Below, in pieces: positions 1-5,504 of a stretch of DNA of 19,628 nucleotides. The stretch covers positions 1-19,628 of the forward strand of contig CALQZN010000010.1 of NCBI GenBank assembly GCA_943349675.1, in the 5' to 3' direction. A program made the position numbers and the translations under genes. How positions within the stretch are numbered: the first letter of the stretch is position 1; each line of letters opens with the position of its first letter. Origin of the DNA: Candidatus Nomurabacteria bacterium (GTDB taxonomy: Bacteria; Patescibacteriota; Minisyncoccia; Phycocordibacterales; SBAW01). The notes under the pieces are model-generated. The model was not told the DNA's origin. It was given only the letters and a program-made list of their open reading frames with translations, and searched no databases.

Positions 1-279
1 CTCAACTTCGAATATTTTTTTAACAACAAAATTATGTTTAGACACTGCATGTACCGTCTCGAGCACGATGCCACCAATGGAATTCATCACAGGGAATATA
101 CCCAGCGTTACCTCCCCTTTTTCGAGCCCCGCTAGGACGTTCTCCACAGTTGTGAGGTAGCTTATTTTAAAGGTTTTTAGTCCTATTTTGGCTGCATACA
201 CCCTTGCCGCCTCTTCAGAAAAGCTGCCCGGAACCCCAGAAACCCCAATGATTTCGCCCTTTTTTGATCTTTTTTGCAT
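1..279 (-). CDS. pheA: prephenate dehydratase, N-terminal part (truncated by window edge)
   Basis: Reading leftwards from ATG at 277-279 gives 93 codons with no stop before the window edge. The protein has the hallmarks of the prephenate dehydratase catalytic domain: an N-terminal glycine-rich strand followed by GSFSEEAA (family pattern G-T/S-F-S-E-x-A), then a segment ending LEKGEVTLGIFPVMNSIGG, which matches the conserved E-x-G-x-x-x-x-G-x-x-P-x-x-N-S-x-x-G block. In the family this domain decarboxylates and dehydrates prephenate to phenylpyruvate in phenylalanine synthesis. Whether an ACT regulatory domain or a chorismate mutase domain follows cannot be seen. The family is clear; the exact architecture and the physiological substrate in a reduced genome are uncertain. 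A hexamer TATCTA on the minus strand ends five bases before the ATG, compatible with a leaderless start. Confidence 0.78.
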   Translation of the reverse strand, partial: MQKRSKKGEIIGVSGVPGSFSEEAARVYAAKIGLKTFKISYLTTVENVLAGLEKGEVTLGIFPVMNSIGGIVLETVHAVSKHNFVVKKIFEVE

Positions 280-520
280 AATGTTAGATACGATACCATA
301 AAATTGCACTGCATATCTATTTTTTGTCAACTTTTTCACAGTCTTGTGGCTCTATTGCGCGGTTTTTCAGGCAGGCTATACTAGCCAATAGGTTTTTTCG
401 CCTTGAGATAAAGCCGCCTCCCTATACTAGGGCCGGTCAATCAGGGCAAAAAGCGAAAGAACCTCCAATAATAGGTCGGGCAGAAACATCGGCTCTCCGT
501 TATCAATAAGCAACACTAGT
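280..520. other. intergenic promoter region between pheA and the HU gene
   Basis: No convincing gene. On the plus strand it holds two TATACT hexamers (377-382 and 423-428), each at the centre of a 13-base inverted repeat: GGCTATACTAGCC at 375-387 and CCCTATACTAGGG at 420-432. The first has a weak -35-like TTGCGC at 355-360 (16-base spacer). On the minus strand a TTGACA (reverse complement of 325-330) may belong to the prephenate dehydratase promoter. Confidence 0.5.
375..432 (+). promoter_or_regulatory. candidate HU promoter with two palindromic -10 elements
   Basis: TATACT occurs twice, 46 bases apart, each flanked by complementary 5-base arms (GGCTA/TAGCC and CCCTA/TAGGG). The HU ATG is 92 bases beyond the second box, so this gene would have a leader, unlike most first genes here. 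The arms could be repressor half-sites covering the -10, or chance; the function is inferred. Confidence 0.4.
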
Positions 521-793
521 ATGAACAAACAAGACATAGCAGAGAAAGTGCAAGGTGTTTTGGGTACAACCAAAGCAGATGCAGAACGCGCAGTTGAGTG
601 CGTTATAGACACCATCGTCGCTGCTCTTAAAAAAGAAGAGGATGTGTCAATAGCAGGTCTTGGTATCTTCAAGACCAAAATGCGTGCAGCTCGTGCGGCT
701 CGTAACCCTCGCACCGGCGCAACCGTGCAGGTACCCGCAATGCGCGTGCCTAAGTTCCAAGCAGCAAAAGCTTTGAAGGAAGCAGTTAAATAA
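521..793 (+). CDS. hup: HU family DNA-binding protein
   Basis: The 90-residue product has the normal length and order of a bacterial HU/IHF subunit: MNKQDIAEKVQ helix, second helix rich in A and V, the strand VSIAGLGIFKTKMRAARAARNP (family G-F-G-x-F-x-x-x-x-R-x-x-R-x-x-x-N-P-x-T-G), a basic arm, then VPKFQAAKALKEAV at the C-terminus. HU dimers bend and compact DNA and assist replication initiation and recombination. The RNPRTGATVQVPA stretch is the DNA-binding arm with the intercalating proline. The ATG is chosen because the HU N-terminus starts exactly there; no strong Shine-Dalgarno is visible. A terminator follows directly. HU versus IHF cannot be separated by motif alone, so the symbol is generic. 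Confidence 0.93.
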   Translation: MNKQDIAEKVQGVLGTTKADAERAVECVIDTIVAALKKEEDVSIAGLGIFKTKMRAARAARNPRTGATVQVPAMRVPKFQAAKALKEAVK

Positions 794-816
794 TCCTTTT
801 GCGCATTTGTTCACCA

Positions 817-850
817 CAAAAGCTCCCTCTAGCCGGGGAGCTTTTGTTTT
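817..850 (+). terminator. intrinsic terminator after the HU gene
   Basis: Near-perfect hairpin: CAAAAGCTCCC pairs with GGGAGCTTTTG across a short loop (817-846), followed by TTTT. It lies 24 bases after the HU stop and just before the amidase promoter, so it insulates the two genes. Confidence 0.85.
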
Positions 851-853
851 GCC

Positions 854-862
854 TGGTACAAT
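854..862 (+). promoter_or_regulatory. extended -10 promoter of the amidase gene
   Basis: TGG-TACAAT (TGn extended -10) ends nine bases before the ATG at 872. Transcription would start within about three bases of the start codon. Confidence 0.55.
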
Positions 863-871
863 ATCAACACT

Positions 872-1849
872 ATGCAAAAAAACTTATTTGCAGTGTGTGC
901 AGTTACTACCATACTAGGCCTATCAATTTGGCTTGTGGGTACAAGTTTTGTACAAAATAAAATGGAGCTGCTCCAAAATAGCGCACAACTTGCCGCAGTA
1001 TTTTTTGTACCAGGCATCAGCGTTGCCGAACTTCAGCGCAAATACGACACATACCCAAAAACAAAAAAGGAGGTACGTATTATGTTAGTGCCTGGACACG
1101 AACCAAACTACGGAGGTGCCGAGTATCGAGGACTCAAGGAGCGCGATATGGCCGTAGCCCTAACGCAAGAGCTATCTACCCTTTTAAACAGCAACCGTCG
1201 GTACGAGACGATTGTGTCACGAGACGCTGCGGGCTGGAACCCAACATTGCTGAGCTATTTTGCTGACAATTGGGATGCCATACAAACATTTGCACAACAA
1301 CAAAAACTAGATATGGCAAAGCACGTTGGGGCAGGGACTTTACGTAAGCATGACCCAGCAATGATCCACAACACTGCACCAAGCGACGTGGGGCGCCGTT
1401 TGTACGGCATGCACAAATGGGCAAACGAAAACAAAATAGACTTGAGTATCCACATACACTTCAACGACAACCCGTGCAAAAACACTTCTCTTCCAGGAAG
1501 CTACGCTGGTTTTACTATATATATACCCGACCCCCAATACTCAAACGGCACAACAGCGCGCAGTGTTGCAGACAGCATCTTTGCACGACTATCCCAAAAA
1601 TATACTCCAAGCAATATGCCTAAAGAGGCGCCTGGGATTGTAGAGAGCCAAGATTTGATAGCAGTCGGCTCTAACAACACTTCAGACGCACCAAGTATCC
1701 TTATAGAATATTCCTACATTTACGAGTCAATGCTCCAAGACCCAACGACTCGCTCGCTTGTGCTGCAAGACATGGCGCGCCAAACCTACGAAGGACTGCA
1801 AGACTTTTTCGAAAACAGAAACGGGCCACTTGTGCAAAACACTCGATAG
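872..1849 (+). CDS. N-acetylmuramoyl-L-alanine amidase (Amidase_3), signal-anchored
   Basis: 325 residues. Residues about 5-25 form a single hydrophobic segment, a signal anchor or uncleaved signal, placing the enzyme outside the membrane. The Amidase_3 zinc-hydrolase pattern follows: VPGHEP (H76), E90 in GLKERD, SIHIHFND (H194 or H196 as second zinc histidine), and ILIEYSYI near the end (E279, the usual catalytic glutamate). These enzymes cut the bond between N-acetylmuramic acid and L-alanine in peptidoglycan. The spacing between the metal ligands is longer than in compact amidases because of an inserted region at about 115-180. No wall-binding repeats (LysM, AMIN, SPOR) are visible. It stands alone between a terminator and a converging tRNA gene. 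Family assignment is firm; the role (division, remodelling or attack on neighbours) is not shown. Confidence 0.86.
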   Translation: MQKNLFAVCAVTTILGLSIWLVGTSFVQNKMELLQNSAQLAAVFFVPGISVAELQRKYDTYPKTKKEVRIMLVPGHEPNYGGAEYRGLKERDMAVALTQELSTLLNSNRRYETIVSRDAAGWNPTLLSYFADNWDAIQTFAQQQKLDMAKHVGAGTLRKHDPAMIHNTAPSDVGRRLYGMHKWANENKIDLSIHIHFNDNPCKNTSLPGSYAGFTIYIPDPQYSNGTTARSVADSIFARLSQKYTPSNMPKEAPGIVESQDLIAVGSNNTSDAPSILIEYSYIYESMLQDPTTRSLVLQDMARQTYEGLQDFFENRNGPLVQNTR

Positions 1850-1850
1850 G

Positions 1851-1921
1851 TGCGGGATGGGAGAATCGAACTCCCCACCTCAGTTTGGAAAACTGATGTT
1901 TTACCAATAAACTAATCCCGC
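1851..1921 (-). tRNA. tRNA-Gly(UCC)
   Basis: 71 bases fold as a cloverleaf. The acceptor stem is GCGGGAT/ATCCCGC with discriminator A. The anticodon stem TCAGT/ACTGA holds loop TTTCCAA, giving anticodon TCC. The T arm is GGGAG-TTCGATT-CTCCC. No CCA is encoded (A is followed by CCT). The 3' end abuts the amidase stop codon. Confidence 0.93.
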
Positions 1922-1933
1922 TTGTTCCCAAAC

Positions 1934-1962
1934 AGATTAGCAAGCAAAAGCTCCATCTGCAA
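1934..1962 (-). promoter_or_regulatory. promoter of tRNA-Gly(UCC)
   Basis: On the minus strand TTGCAG (1957-1962) and TAATCT (1934-1939) are separated by 17 bases, and the -10 lies 12 bases before the mature tRNA 5' end. It runs divergently to the protease promoter, whose -10 is at 1973. Confidence 0.5.
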
Positions 1963-1972
1963 CAATATTTTG

Positions 1973-1978
1973 TATACT
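1973..1978 (+). promoter_or_regulatory. -10 box of the protease gene, leaderless
   Basis: Consensus-like TATACT is followed by six bases and then ATG at 1985, so the predicted transcription start coincides with the start codon. This also rules out a longer reading frame that would begin inside the tRNA. Confidence 0.65.
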
Positions 1979-1984
1979 AACGTC

Positions 1985-3118
1985 ATGCCTTCCCTACCCC
2001 CTCGCCTTCTTGTTGGTTTGTACGTAGCTGCCGCAGTTATTGTGGTCGGTGCGTTACTCACTTCTGACCAGCCAGCAAGTACTGCCACAGCGCCCACAGA
2101 AGCAGCTCCTTCAGCTCCAGAACAGCAAACATATAACCTATTCCCCGCTGCCGAGGACCGTGCGACGACAACACCCACGGTGGTTGCGGTTGCCTCAAAA
2201 CAGCCTGCCGCAGTCGCAGCGGCACTACAGCCAGAACCTACTCCCCCACCCTCGCCCACCACCACAGCGCAGGCAAAAGACCCAGGTACTGTAAATACCC
2301 GCACGCGGGCAGCACTCGTAAATATTTTTTGCACACCCAAAACCGGCGGGCCACTGAGCGGCAGCGGCATTATTGTCGACAGCCGCGGCGTCATCTTGAC
2401 CAACGCCCACGTTGCACAATTTTTACTCTTGCAGTCGGCACTTCCAGAAGGCCGCATTACCTGTGTAGTGCGCACTGGTAGCCCCGCAAAGCCAGCCTAC
2501 TATGCAAAGTTGCTGTATATATCTACTGCATGGATAGACGCCAATGCAAGTAAAATTGGGCAGTCGCATGCAACCGGCAATGGCGAGAACGACTACGCAT
2601 TTTTGCAAATTATTGGAAGTGTAGACGACTCCCCCCTGCCTAATACATTCTCTTTTGCACAAATGACCACCGACAAACCCAGTAAAGGCGACGAGGTGTT
2701 GCTCGCAGGCTACCCAGCGGGGTTTTTAGAGAGCGCTACCATACAAAAAGGCCTGTACATCACTTCTTCGTTCACAACTGTAGAAAATCTGTTTACCTTC
2801 AAGGATCCTAAAAAAGTAGACTTGGTATCTGTGGGCGGCACCGTAGTCTCACAGTCGGGTGCCTCGGGCGGGAGTGTGGTGCGGCAAAGGGATGGAGCGT
2901 TACTGGCTGTGATAGCAACCGCGTCAGATGCAGCCAACACCGCTTCGCGCGACCTACGCGCCATAACACTAGCCCACGTCGACCGCAGCCTTGCTGCCGA
3001 AGGCAAAGGCGGCATCGCGGCACTCTTAACTGGTGATTTGTCTCAAAAACTAGAAGATTTTAATACCAACACCGCACCCGCACTTGCAAAGAAGTTGTTG
3101 GAGGCGCTTAAAAAATAA
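1985..3118 (+). CDS. membrane-anchored trypsin-like serine protease
   Basis: 377 residues from ATG 1985. An N-terminal hydrophobic segment (about 7-25) is followed by roughly 80 residues of low-complexity Ala/Thr/Pro/Gln linker, then a chymotrypsin-fold domain. The triad is visible: H142 in LTNAHV, D203 in NDYAFLQ, and S294 in SGASGGS (trypsin-type G-x-S-G-G). The strand GSGIIVDSRGVILTNAHV is typical of DegP/HtrA and S1-type peptidases. No PDZ domain follows, so it is not a full HtrA. The domain should sit outside the cell on a flexible tether, where it could act in protein quality control or degradation. Substrate is unknown. An upstream in-frame ATG at 1922 is rejected because it lies against the tRNA 5' end and upstream of the -10. 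Confidence 0.85.
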   Translation: MPSLPPRLLVGLYVAAAVIVVGALLTSDQPASTATAPTEAAPSAPEQQTYNLFPAAEDRATTTPTVVAVASKQPAAVAAALQPEPTPPPSPTTTAQAKDPGTVNTRTRAALVNIFCTPKTGGPLSGSGIIVDSRGVILTNAHVAQFLLLQSALPEGRITCVVRTGSPAKPAYYAKLLYISTAWIDANASKIGQSHATGNGENDYAFLQIIGSVDDSPLPNTFSFAQMTTDKPSKGDEVLLAGYPAGFLESATIQKGLYITSSFTTVENLFTFKDPKKVDLVSVGGTVVSQSGASGGSVVRQRDGALLAVIATASDAANTASRDLRAITLAHVDRSLAAEGKGGIAALLTGDLSQKLEDFNTNTAPALAKKLLEALKK

Positions 3119-3149
3119 AGTCCCGCAACCACTAAAAGTGGGGCGGGAC
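3119..3149 (-). terminator. hairpin terminator, better oriented for the minus strand
   Basis: GTCCCGC at the left pairs with GCGGGAC at the right, with an inner CCAC/GTGG stem. On the minus strand it is followed by TTTATTTTTT, a good U-tract; on the plus strand no U-tract follows. It lies 11 bases beyond the stop of the small minus-strand gene at 3161-3349, and directly after the plus-strand protease. Confidence 0.7.
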
Positions 3150-3160
3150 AAGTTCCTGGC

Positions 3161-3349
3161 CTATCGAACAGGAGTATTGGGTGTATACACTGGCAACAAG
3201 TTATGTATACCAGCGATAGTGTTAATTGCTGGACAACCAGCACAGTCTTCTGCAGAACAACTTCTGCAATTTTCACCACGAGTGATTTTGATAGCAAGGA
3301 GAGGATCGTTTGAATCCCCCCGAAGGAGGCCGGGGTACTCTTTACTCAT
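3161..3349 (-). CDS. small cysteine-cluster protein, function unknown
   Basis: Reading minus from ATG at 3347-3349 gives 62 residues beginning MSKEYPGLL. It contains a compact cluster C-x2-C-x4-C-x2-C (CRSCSAEDCAGC), the spacing of a small zinc or iron-sulfur knuckle, then TIAGIHNLLPVYTP. I do not recognise the family. Support for it being real: the minus-strand terminator at 3119-3149 follows its stop, and the cysteine pattern exists only in this frame. An in-frame TTG at 3386-3388 would add 13 residues but lies at the edge of the hairpin at 3386-3410. The region also reads open on the plus strand in one frame, with no motif there. Confidence 0.45.
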   Translation of the reverse strand: MSKEYPGLLRGDSNDPLLAIKITRGENCRSCSAEDCAGCPAINTIAGIHNLLPVYTPNTPVR

Positions 3350-3385
3350 TTTGACATTACTCCCAAAGATCTGGTCATCCGAAAA

Positions 3386-3410
3386 CAAAAAAGCCCCCTT
3401 TGGGGTTTTG
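3386..3410 (-). terminator. hairpin with U-tract on the minus strand
   Basis: CCCC pairs with GGGG across a short loop, with flanking A and T tracts. On the minus strand GGGGGC is followed by TTTTTTGTTTTC, a strong terminator tail. On the plus strand the tail (TTTTGCTT) is weaker. Confidence 0.6.
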
Positions 3411-3569
3411 CTTCGGTACCTGTTTTCTGCTTACAGAACTACCAACATGCAAAACCCCTCTTCGTAAGAAGAAGGTTGAGGCTAAGTAGAAGGCTTTTGT
3501 TTTGCAAACTGCGTTCCATGTATAAACCTTATAAAAAAGGCTTTTGTTTGTCAAATTATAAAAAATAAA
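3411..3569. repeat. non-coding stretch with a direct repeat and hairpins
   Basis: I see no convincing gene on either strand. AAGGCTTTTGTTT occurs at 3490-3502 and again at 3537-3549, 47 bases apart. GCAAAAC and GTTTTGC (around 3449-3455 and 3499-3505) form inverted arms. The oligomer AAGAAGGTTG (about 3469-3478) recurs at about 4886 and 4921, inside the unusual insertion of the methyltransferase gene. Confidence 0.4.
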
Positions 3570-3600
3570 GGGCGAGCTGTGGAAAGTCCACAAGCTCGCC
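3569..3600 (-). terminator. strong intrinsic terminator of the 4052-3645 gene pair
   Basis: A 14-base arm GGGCGAGCTGTGGA pairs with TCCACAAGCTCGCCC (one bulge) over a tiny loop. On the minus strand it runs into TTTATTTTTTATAA. It lies about 45 bases after the stop of the 56-residue gene. Confidence 0.85.
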
Positions 3601-3644
3601 CGAAGTTGACGTAACCCAAATCAATCATTTGAGTTTTGATTTAC

Positions 3645-3815
3645 CTAACCGTCTTTTTCTTTCGTTGGAGGAGCGGCAGGTCCTCGCGGCAAAGGCGCAT
3701 TTGCTCCCGTTGCAAACCCGCCACTGCCATTTGACTTTACCCCACCAGAGACTGTGGGCGTACCTGACTTGGAGGAATCGCTAAACCAACCCGTTTTGGT
3801 ACTTTTACCTGTCAT
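3645..3815 (-). CDS. 56-residue Gly/Ser/Pro-rich protein, function unknown
   Basis: ATG at 3813-3815, stop TAG at 3645-3647. The product begins MTGKSTKTGWFSDSSKSG and ends in APPTKEKDG. It is rich in Gly, Ser, Thr, Pro and Lys with no hydrophobic core, so it is probably disordered. A good Shine-Dalgarno, GGGAG, lies seven bases before the ATG. The gene starts 15 bases after the stop of the upstream gene at 3831-4052 and is followed by a strong terminator at 3569-3600. Spacing, ribosome site and terminator together make a two-gene transcript likely. I do not recognise the family. Confidence 0.6.
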   Translation of the reverse strand: MTGKSTKTGWFSDSSKSGTPTVSGGVKSNGSGGFATGANAPLPRGPAAPPTKEKDG

Positions 3816-3830
3816 GGCTTTTCTCCCTGT

Positions 3831-4052
3831 CTACGCTGCCCGTTTTTCTCGAGGAATGTTATAGAAAGACCCGTTCCTCACTTCAAACCCATAGCTGGCA
3901 GGATCTTTATACAATTCCGGAAACGTGTCCCGATCGAGCATTTTTCCACTTATTGGCAATATCCTCACCACACCACCCCCGTCCAGATAAAGACCCGAGG
4001 GTAATGGTTTCCGTTCTCCTTGGCTCATGTAACCTCCACGAAATAAAGACAT
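3831..4052 (-). CDS. small hypothetical protein (73 residues)
   Basis: First gene of a minus-strand pair. From ATG 4052 it reads MSLFRGGYMSQGERKPLPSG and continues through GGGVVRILPISGKMLDRDTFPELYKDP to NIPREKRAA. A -10-like TAGGAT on the minus strand ends eight bases before this ATG, fitting the leaderless pattern. The alternative ATG at 4028 (MSQGERK) has GGAGG only four bases upstream, which would be tight. The protein is soluble, with no membrane segment and no motif I know. Upstream of the start is the perfect palindrome GCACATCATGTGC (4072-4084). Confidence 0.55.
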   Translation of the reverse strand: MSLFRGGYMSQGERKPLPSGLYLDGGGVVRILPISGKMLDRDTFPELYKDPASYGFEVRNGSFYNIPREKRAA

Positions 4053-4071
4053 CCACCGTCATCCTACATCC

Positions 4072-4084
4072 GCACATCATGTGC
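4072..4084. promoter_or_regulatory. palindrome upstream of the small-gene pair
   Basis: GCACAT-C-ATGTGC is a perfect 13-base inverted repeat, about 20 bases before the predicted start of the minus-strand transcript. Partly complementary ACATCC/GGATGT segments flank it. The position suits an operator; this is inference. Confidence 0.3.
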
Positions 4085-4147
4085 GTATTTTAGGGGTGGA
4101 TGTAAAGTTTCTTTGCATAAAAATCCTTACATCAACCTCCAAAACGA

Positions 4148-4172
4148 AAAGGGCCCCTTGTGGGGGCTCTTG
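4148..4172 (-). terminator. hairpin terminator, probably for the methyltransferase transcript
   Basis: GCCCC pairs with GGGGC, extended by AAG/CTT, over a four-base loop. On the minus strand the tail is TTTTCGTTTT. It lies 150 bases after the methyltransferase stop. Between 4173 and 4321 I see no supported gene. Confidence 0.5.
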
Positions 4173-4321
4173 CGTGTGGTTTTTGTTTAAAAAACTAACT
4201 TATATCGCAAATCCCCCCTTGGTAAAGGCTGTAAAATACCAACTAAAGGAAATGCGCGACTGCTGCATATGTTCACACTACTGCGCCTCCTATTTTACGT
4301 CAAGCGACGTTGTGGATATCA

Positions 4322-5359
4322 TTAGTTAGCTTTCCATCGCGCAAAAATCCCGCACGGTAAGACTCTGTCCCCTTTTTCTTGAGCGATGGCCAAATCACCA
4401 TATTCAATAGTGCCGCCAAATTTTGTTTGAAACTGTTCTAAATTGTAAGCAAAGGCCAAAGGCGAATACCCTGCCGCGTAGCCGTTTATTAAAAAGAAAA
4501 GTGGTTTGTCGCTGAGGAGTTGGCCACAGAGGCTTATAAGCTCTATCAAATCTTCTTCTATCTTCCACAACTCATCTTTGGGGCCGTGGCCAAATGCTGG
4601 CGGGTCCATAATTATGCCGTCGTACTTTTGCCCACTTTCCGCAACCCGGCGCACTTCGCGTTTTACAAACACCAACACGTCTTCTACAATCCAACGGATT
4701 GGTTTTTCTGTCAACCCAGACGCCGCCGCATTCTCTCGCGCCCACGCAACTGCTGTTTTGGAGGCGTCCACATGCGTCACTGCTGCCCCAGACTGTGCTG
4801 CGGCAAGTGTCGCCCCACCCGTGTACCCAAAGAGGTTGAGAACTTTTGGCTGTGGTAGAGGCACATTATCGAGAGACGAAGCAGAAGAAGGTTGAAGGAG
4901 AGTCTGAGGCGCGAAGGAGGAAGAAGGTTGCCGGGGGCTCCGCAGCGCGTCGGCGCGAGGACTGAGCGAATTTTTAGCAGAAAATTCGTGTACCCCGGAA
5001 ATCTTGCTTCCTCCGAAGCTGCGTATACATTCCCCTACCCACTCCCAATTAGACAGTTGTTCTGGAAAGAGTCCCGTATGTTTAAAACTCGTTGGTCGTA
5101 TCAAAAACTCCAGGCCTCCAAACGCAATTTGCCATTGCTTGGGTAAATTATCTGCCACCCAAACGCCTTCTTTGCCTTGACGCTCAAACCTCCCCTGCGT
5201 CTTTGCCCACTCCCCTGCCCCTAGCGTTTTTGGCCACAAAGCCTGAGGGTCTGGGCGCGCAAGCACCACATCGCCATAACGCTCAAGCTTTTGTTGGTCG
5301 CCCGAATCCAGTAGCGTATACTCGCTACTTGGCAATGTTGTAAGTGTTAAACGTTCCAC
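4322..5359 (-). CDS. class I SAM-dependent methyltransferase, rRNA (RlmK/RlmI-like) family
   Basis: 345 residues, GTG start at 5357-5359. The family block T-G-L-F-P-E-Q-x-x-N-W is at about 95-106. Motif I, VLNLFGYTGGATLA, starts near 173; the acidic end of strand 2 is VDAS (about 197-200); the catalytic-type loop DPPAFG is at 252-257. This combination is typical of the SAM-methyltransferase family that includes the 23S rRNA enzymes RlmI and RlmK. The exact target is not shown. Odd: residues about 118-170, normally a short link into motif I, form a Ser/Pro/Arg-rich stretch whose DNA carries a perfect hairpin and repeated AAGAAGGTTG. An inserted palindromic element kept in frame is likely. A minus-strand -10 (GATAAT, 5365-5370) lies five bases before the GTG, and the start codon sits in a parS-like CACGTG. 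Confidence 0.82.
   Translation of the reverse strand: MERLTLTTLPSSEYTLLDSGDQQKLERYGDVVLARPDPQALWPKTLGAGEWAKTQGRFERQGKEGVWVADNLPKQWQIAFGGLEFLIRPTSFKHTGLFPEQLSNWEWVGECIRSFGGSKISGVHEFSAKNSLSPRADALRSPRQPSSSFAPQTLLQPSSASSLDNVPLPQPKVLNLFGYTGGATLAAAQSGAAVTHVDASKTAVAWARENAAASGLTEKPIRWIVEDVLVFVKREVRRVAESGQKYDGIIMDPPAFGHGPKDELWKIEEDLIELISLCGQLLSDKPLFFLINGYAAGYSPLAFAYNLEQFQTKFGGTIEYGDLAIAQEKGDRVLPCGIFARWKAN
4850..5008 (-). repeat. in-frame palindromic insertion in the methyltransferase gene
   Basis: This stretch codes for the low-complexity segment with no counterpart expected in the family. It contains the hairpin CGAATTTT/AAAATTCG (4967-4974 with 4981-4988), a GC-rich part (about 4930-4960) and two copies of AAGAAGGTTG (about 4886 and 4921). 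The reading frame stays open throughout. It resembles in concept the protein-coding palindromic elements of Rickettsia; no relation is claimed. Confidence 0.45.
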
Positions 5360-5367
5360 GTGAAATT
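5352..5367. promoter_or_regulatory. parS-like site (weak, 12/16)
   Basis: CGTTCCACGTGAAATT matches TGTTTCACGTGAAACA at 12 of 16 positions, keeping CACGTGAAA. It overlaps the methyltransferase start codon and lies against its -10. Confidence 0.35.
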
Positions 5368-5373
5368 ATCTAT
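5365..5373 (-). promoter_or_regulatory. -10 region of the methyltransferase gene, leaderless
   Basis: Overlapping TAGATA and GATAAT end eight and five bases before the GTG start at 5359. Either would place the transcript start at or next to the start codon. Confidence 0.5.
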
Positions 5374-5389
5374 GCTGCGCACTATTCTG

Positions 5390-5460
5390 TCGGGGCGCCG
5401 AGAATCGGACTCGGTCTACCTGCTCCCAAAGCAGGTGTACTACCGGTATACTACGCCCCG
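5390..5460 (-). tRNA. tRNA-Pro(UGG)
   Basis: A 71-base cloverleaf: acceptor CGGGGCG/CGCCCCG with discriminator A, D arm GTAT-ACCGGTA-GTAC, anticodon stem CCTGC/GCAGG with loop TTTGGGA (anticodon TGG), and T arm CCGAG-TCCGATT-CTCGG. No encoded CCA. It lies between YraN and the methyltransferase on the same strand. Confidence 0.93.
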
Positions 5461-5504
5461 GATCAAAATCACTCTACCACAACTCTTTAAAGTCTGCCTG
5501 TCCT

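Noticed and set aside
1922..1984. 21-residue N-terminal extension of the serine protease
   Set aside because: It begins at the tRNA-Gly 5' end, before the -10 at 1973, and would bury the membrane anchor behind a polar stretch.
3084..3467. 127-codon plus-strand open frame after the protease
   Set aside because: It starts inside the protease gene, crosses two terminator hairpins and shows no motif; the minus-strand cysteine protein is a better reading.
3420..3488. Plus-strand frame ending KKKVEAK, resembling a ribosomal-protein tail
   Set aside because: No usable start codon and no upstream domain; the match is due to the repeated AAGAAGGTTG oligomer.
3490..3550. CRISPR-like repeat pair
   Set aside because: Only two 13-base copies, no further units and no cas genes.
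3375..3593. 72-codon minus-strand open frame
   Set aside because: It starts within the terminator stem at 3569-3600 and ends through another hairpin; its composition is not protein-like.
4081..4329. 82-codon plus-strand open frame
   Set aside because: It starts in the palindrome, crosses the hairpin at 4148-4172, has no ribosome site and no recognised motif.
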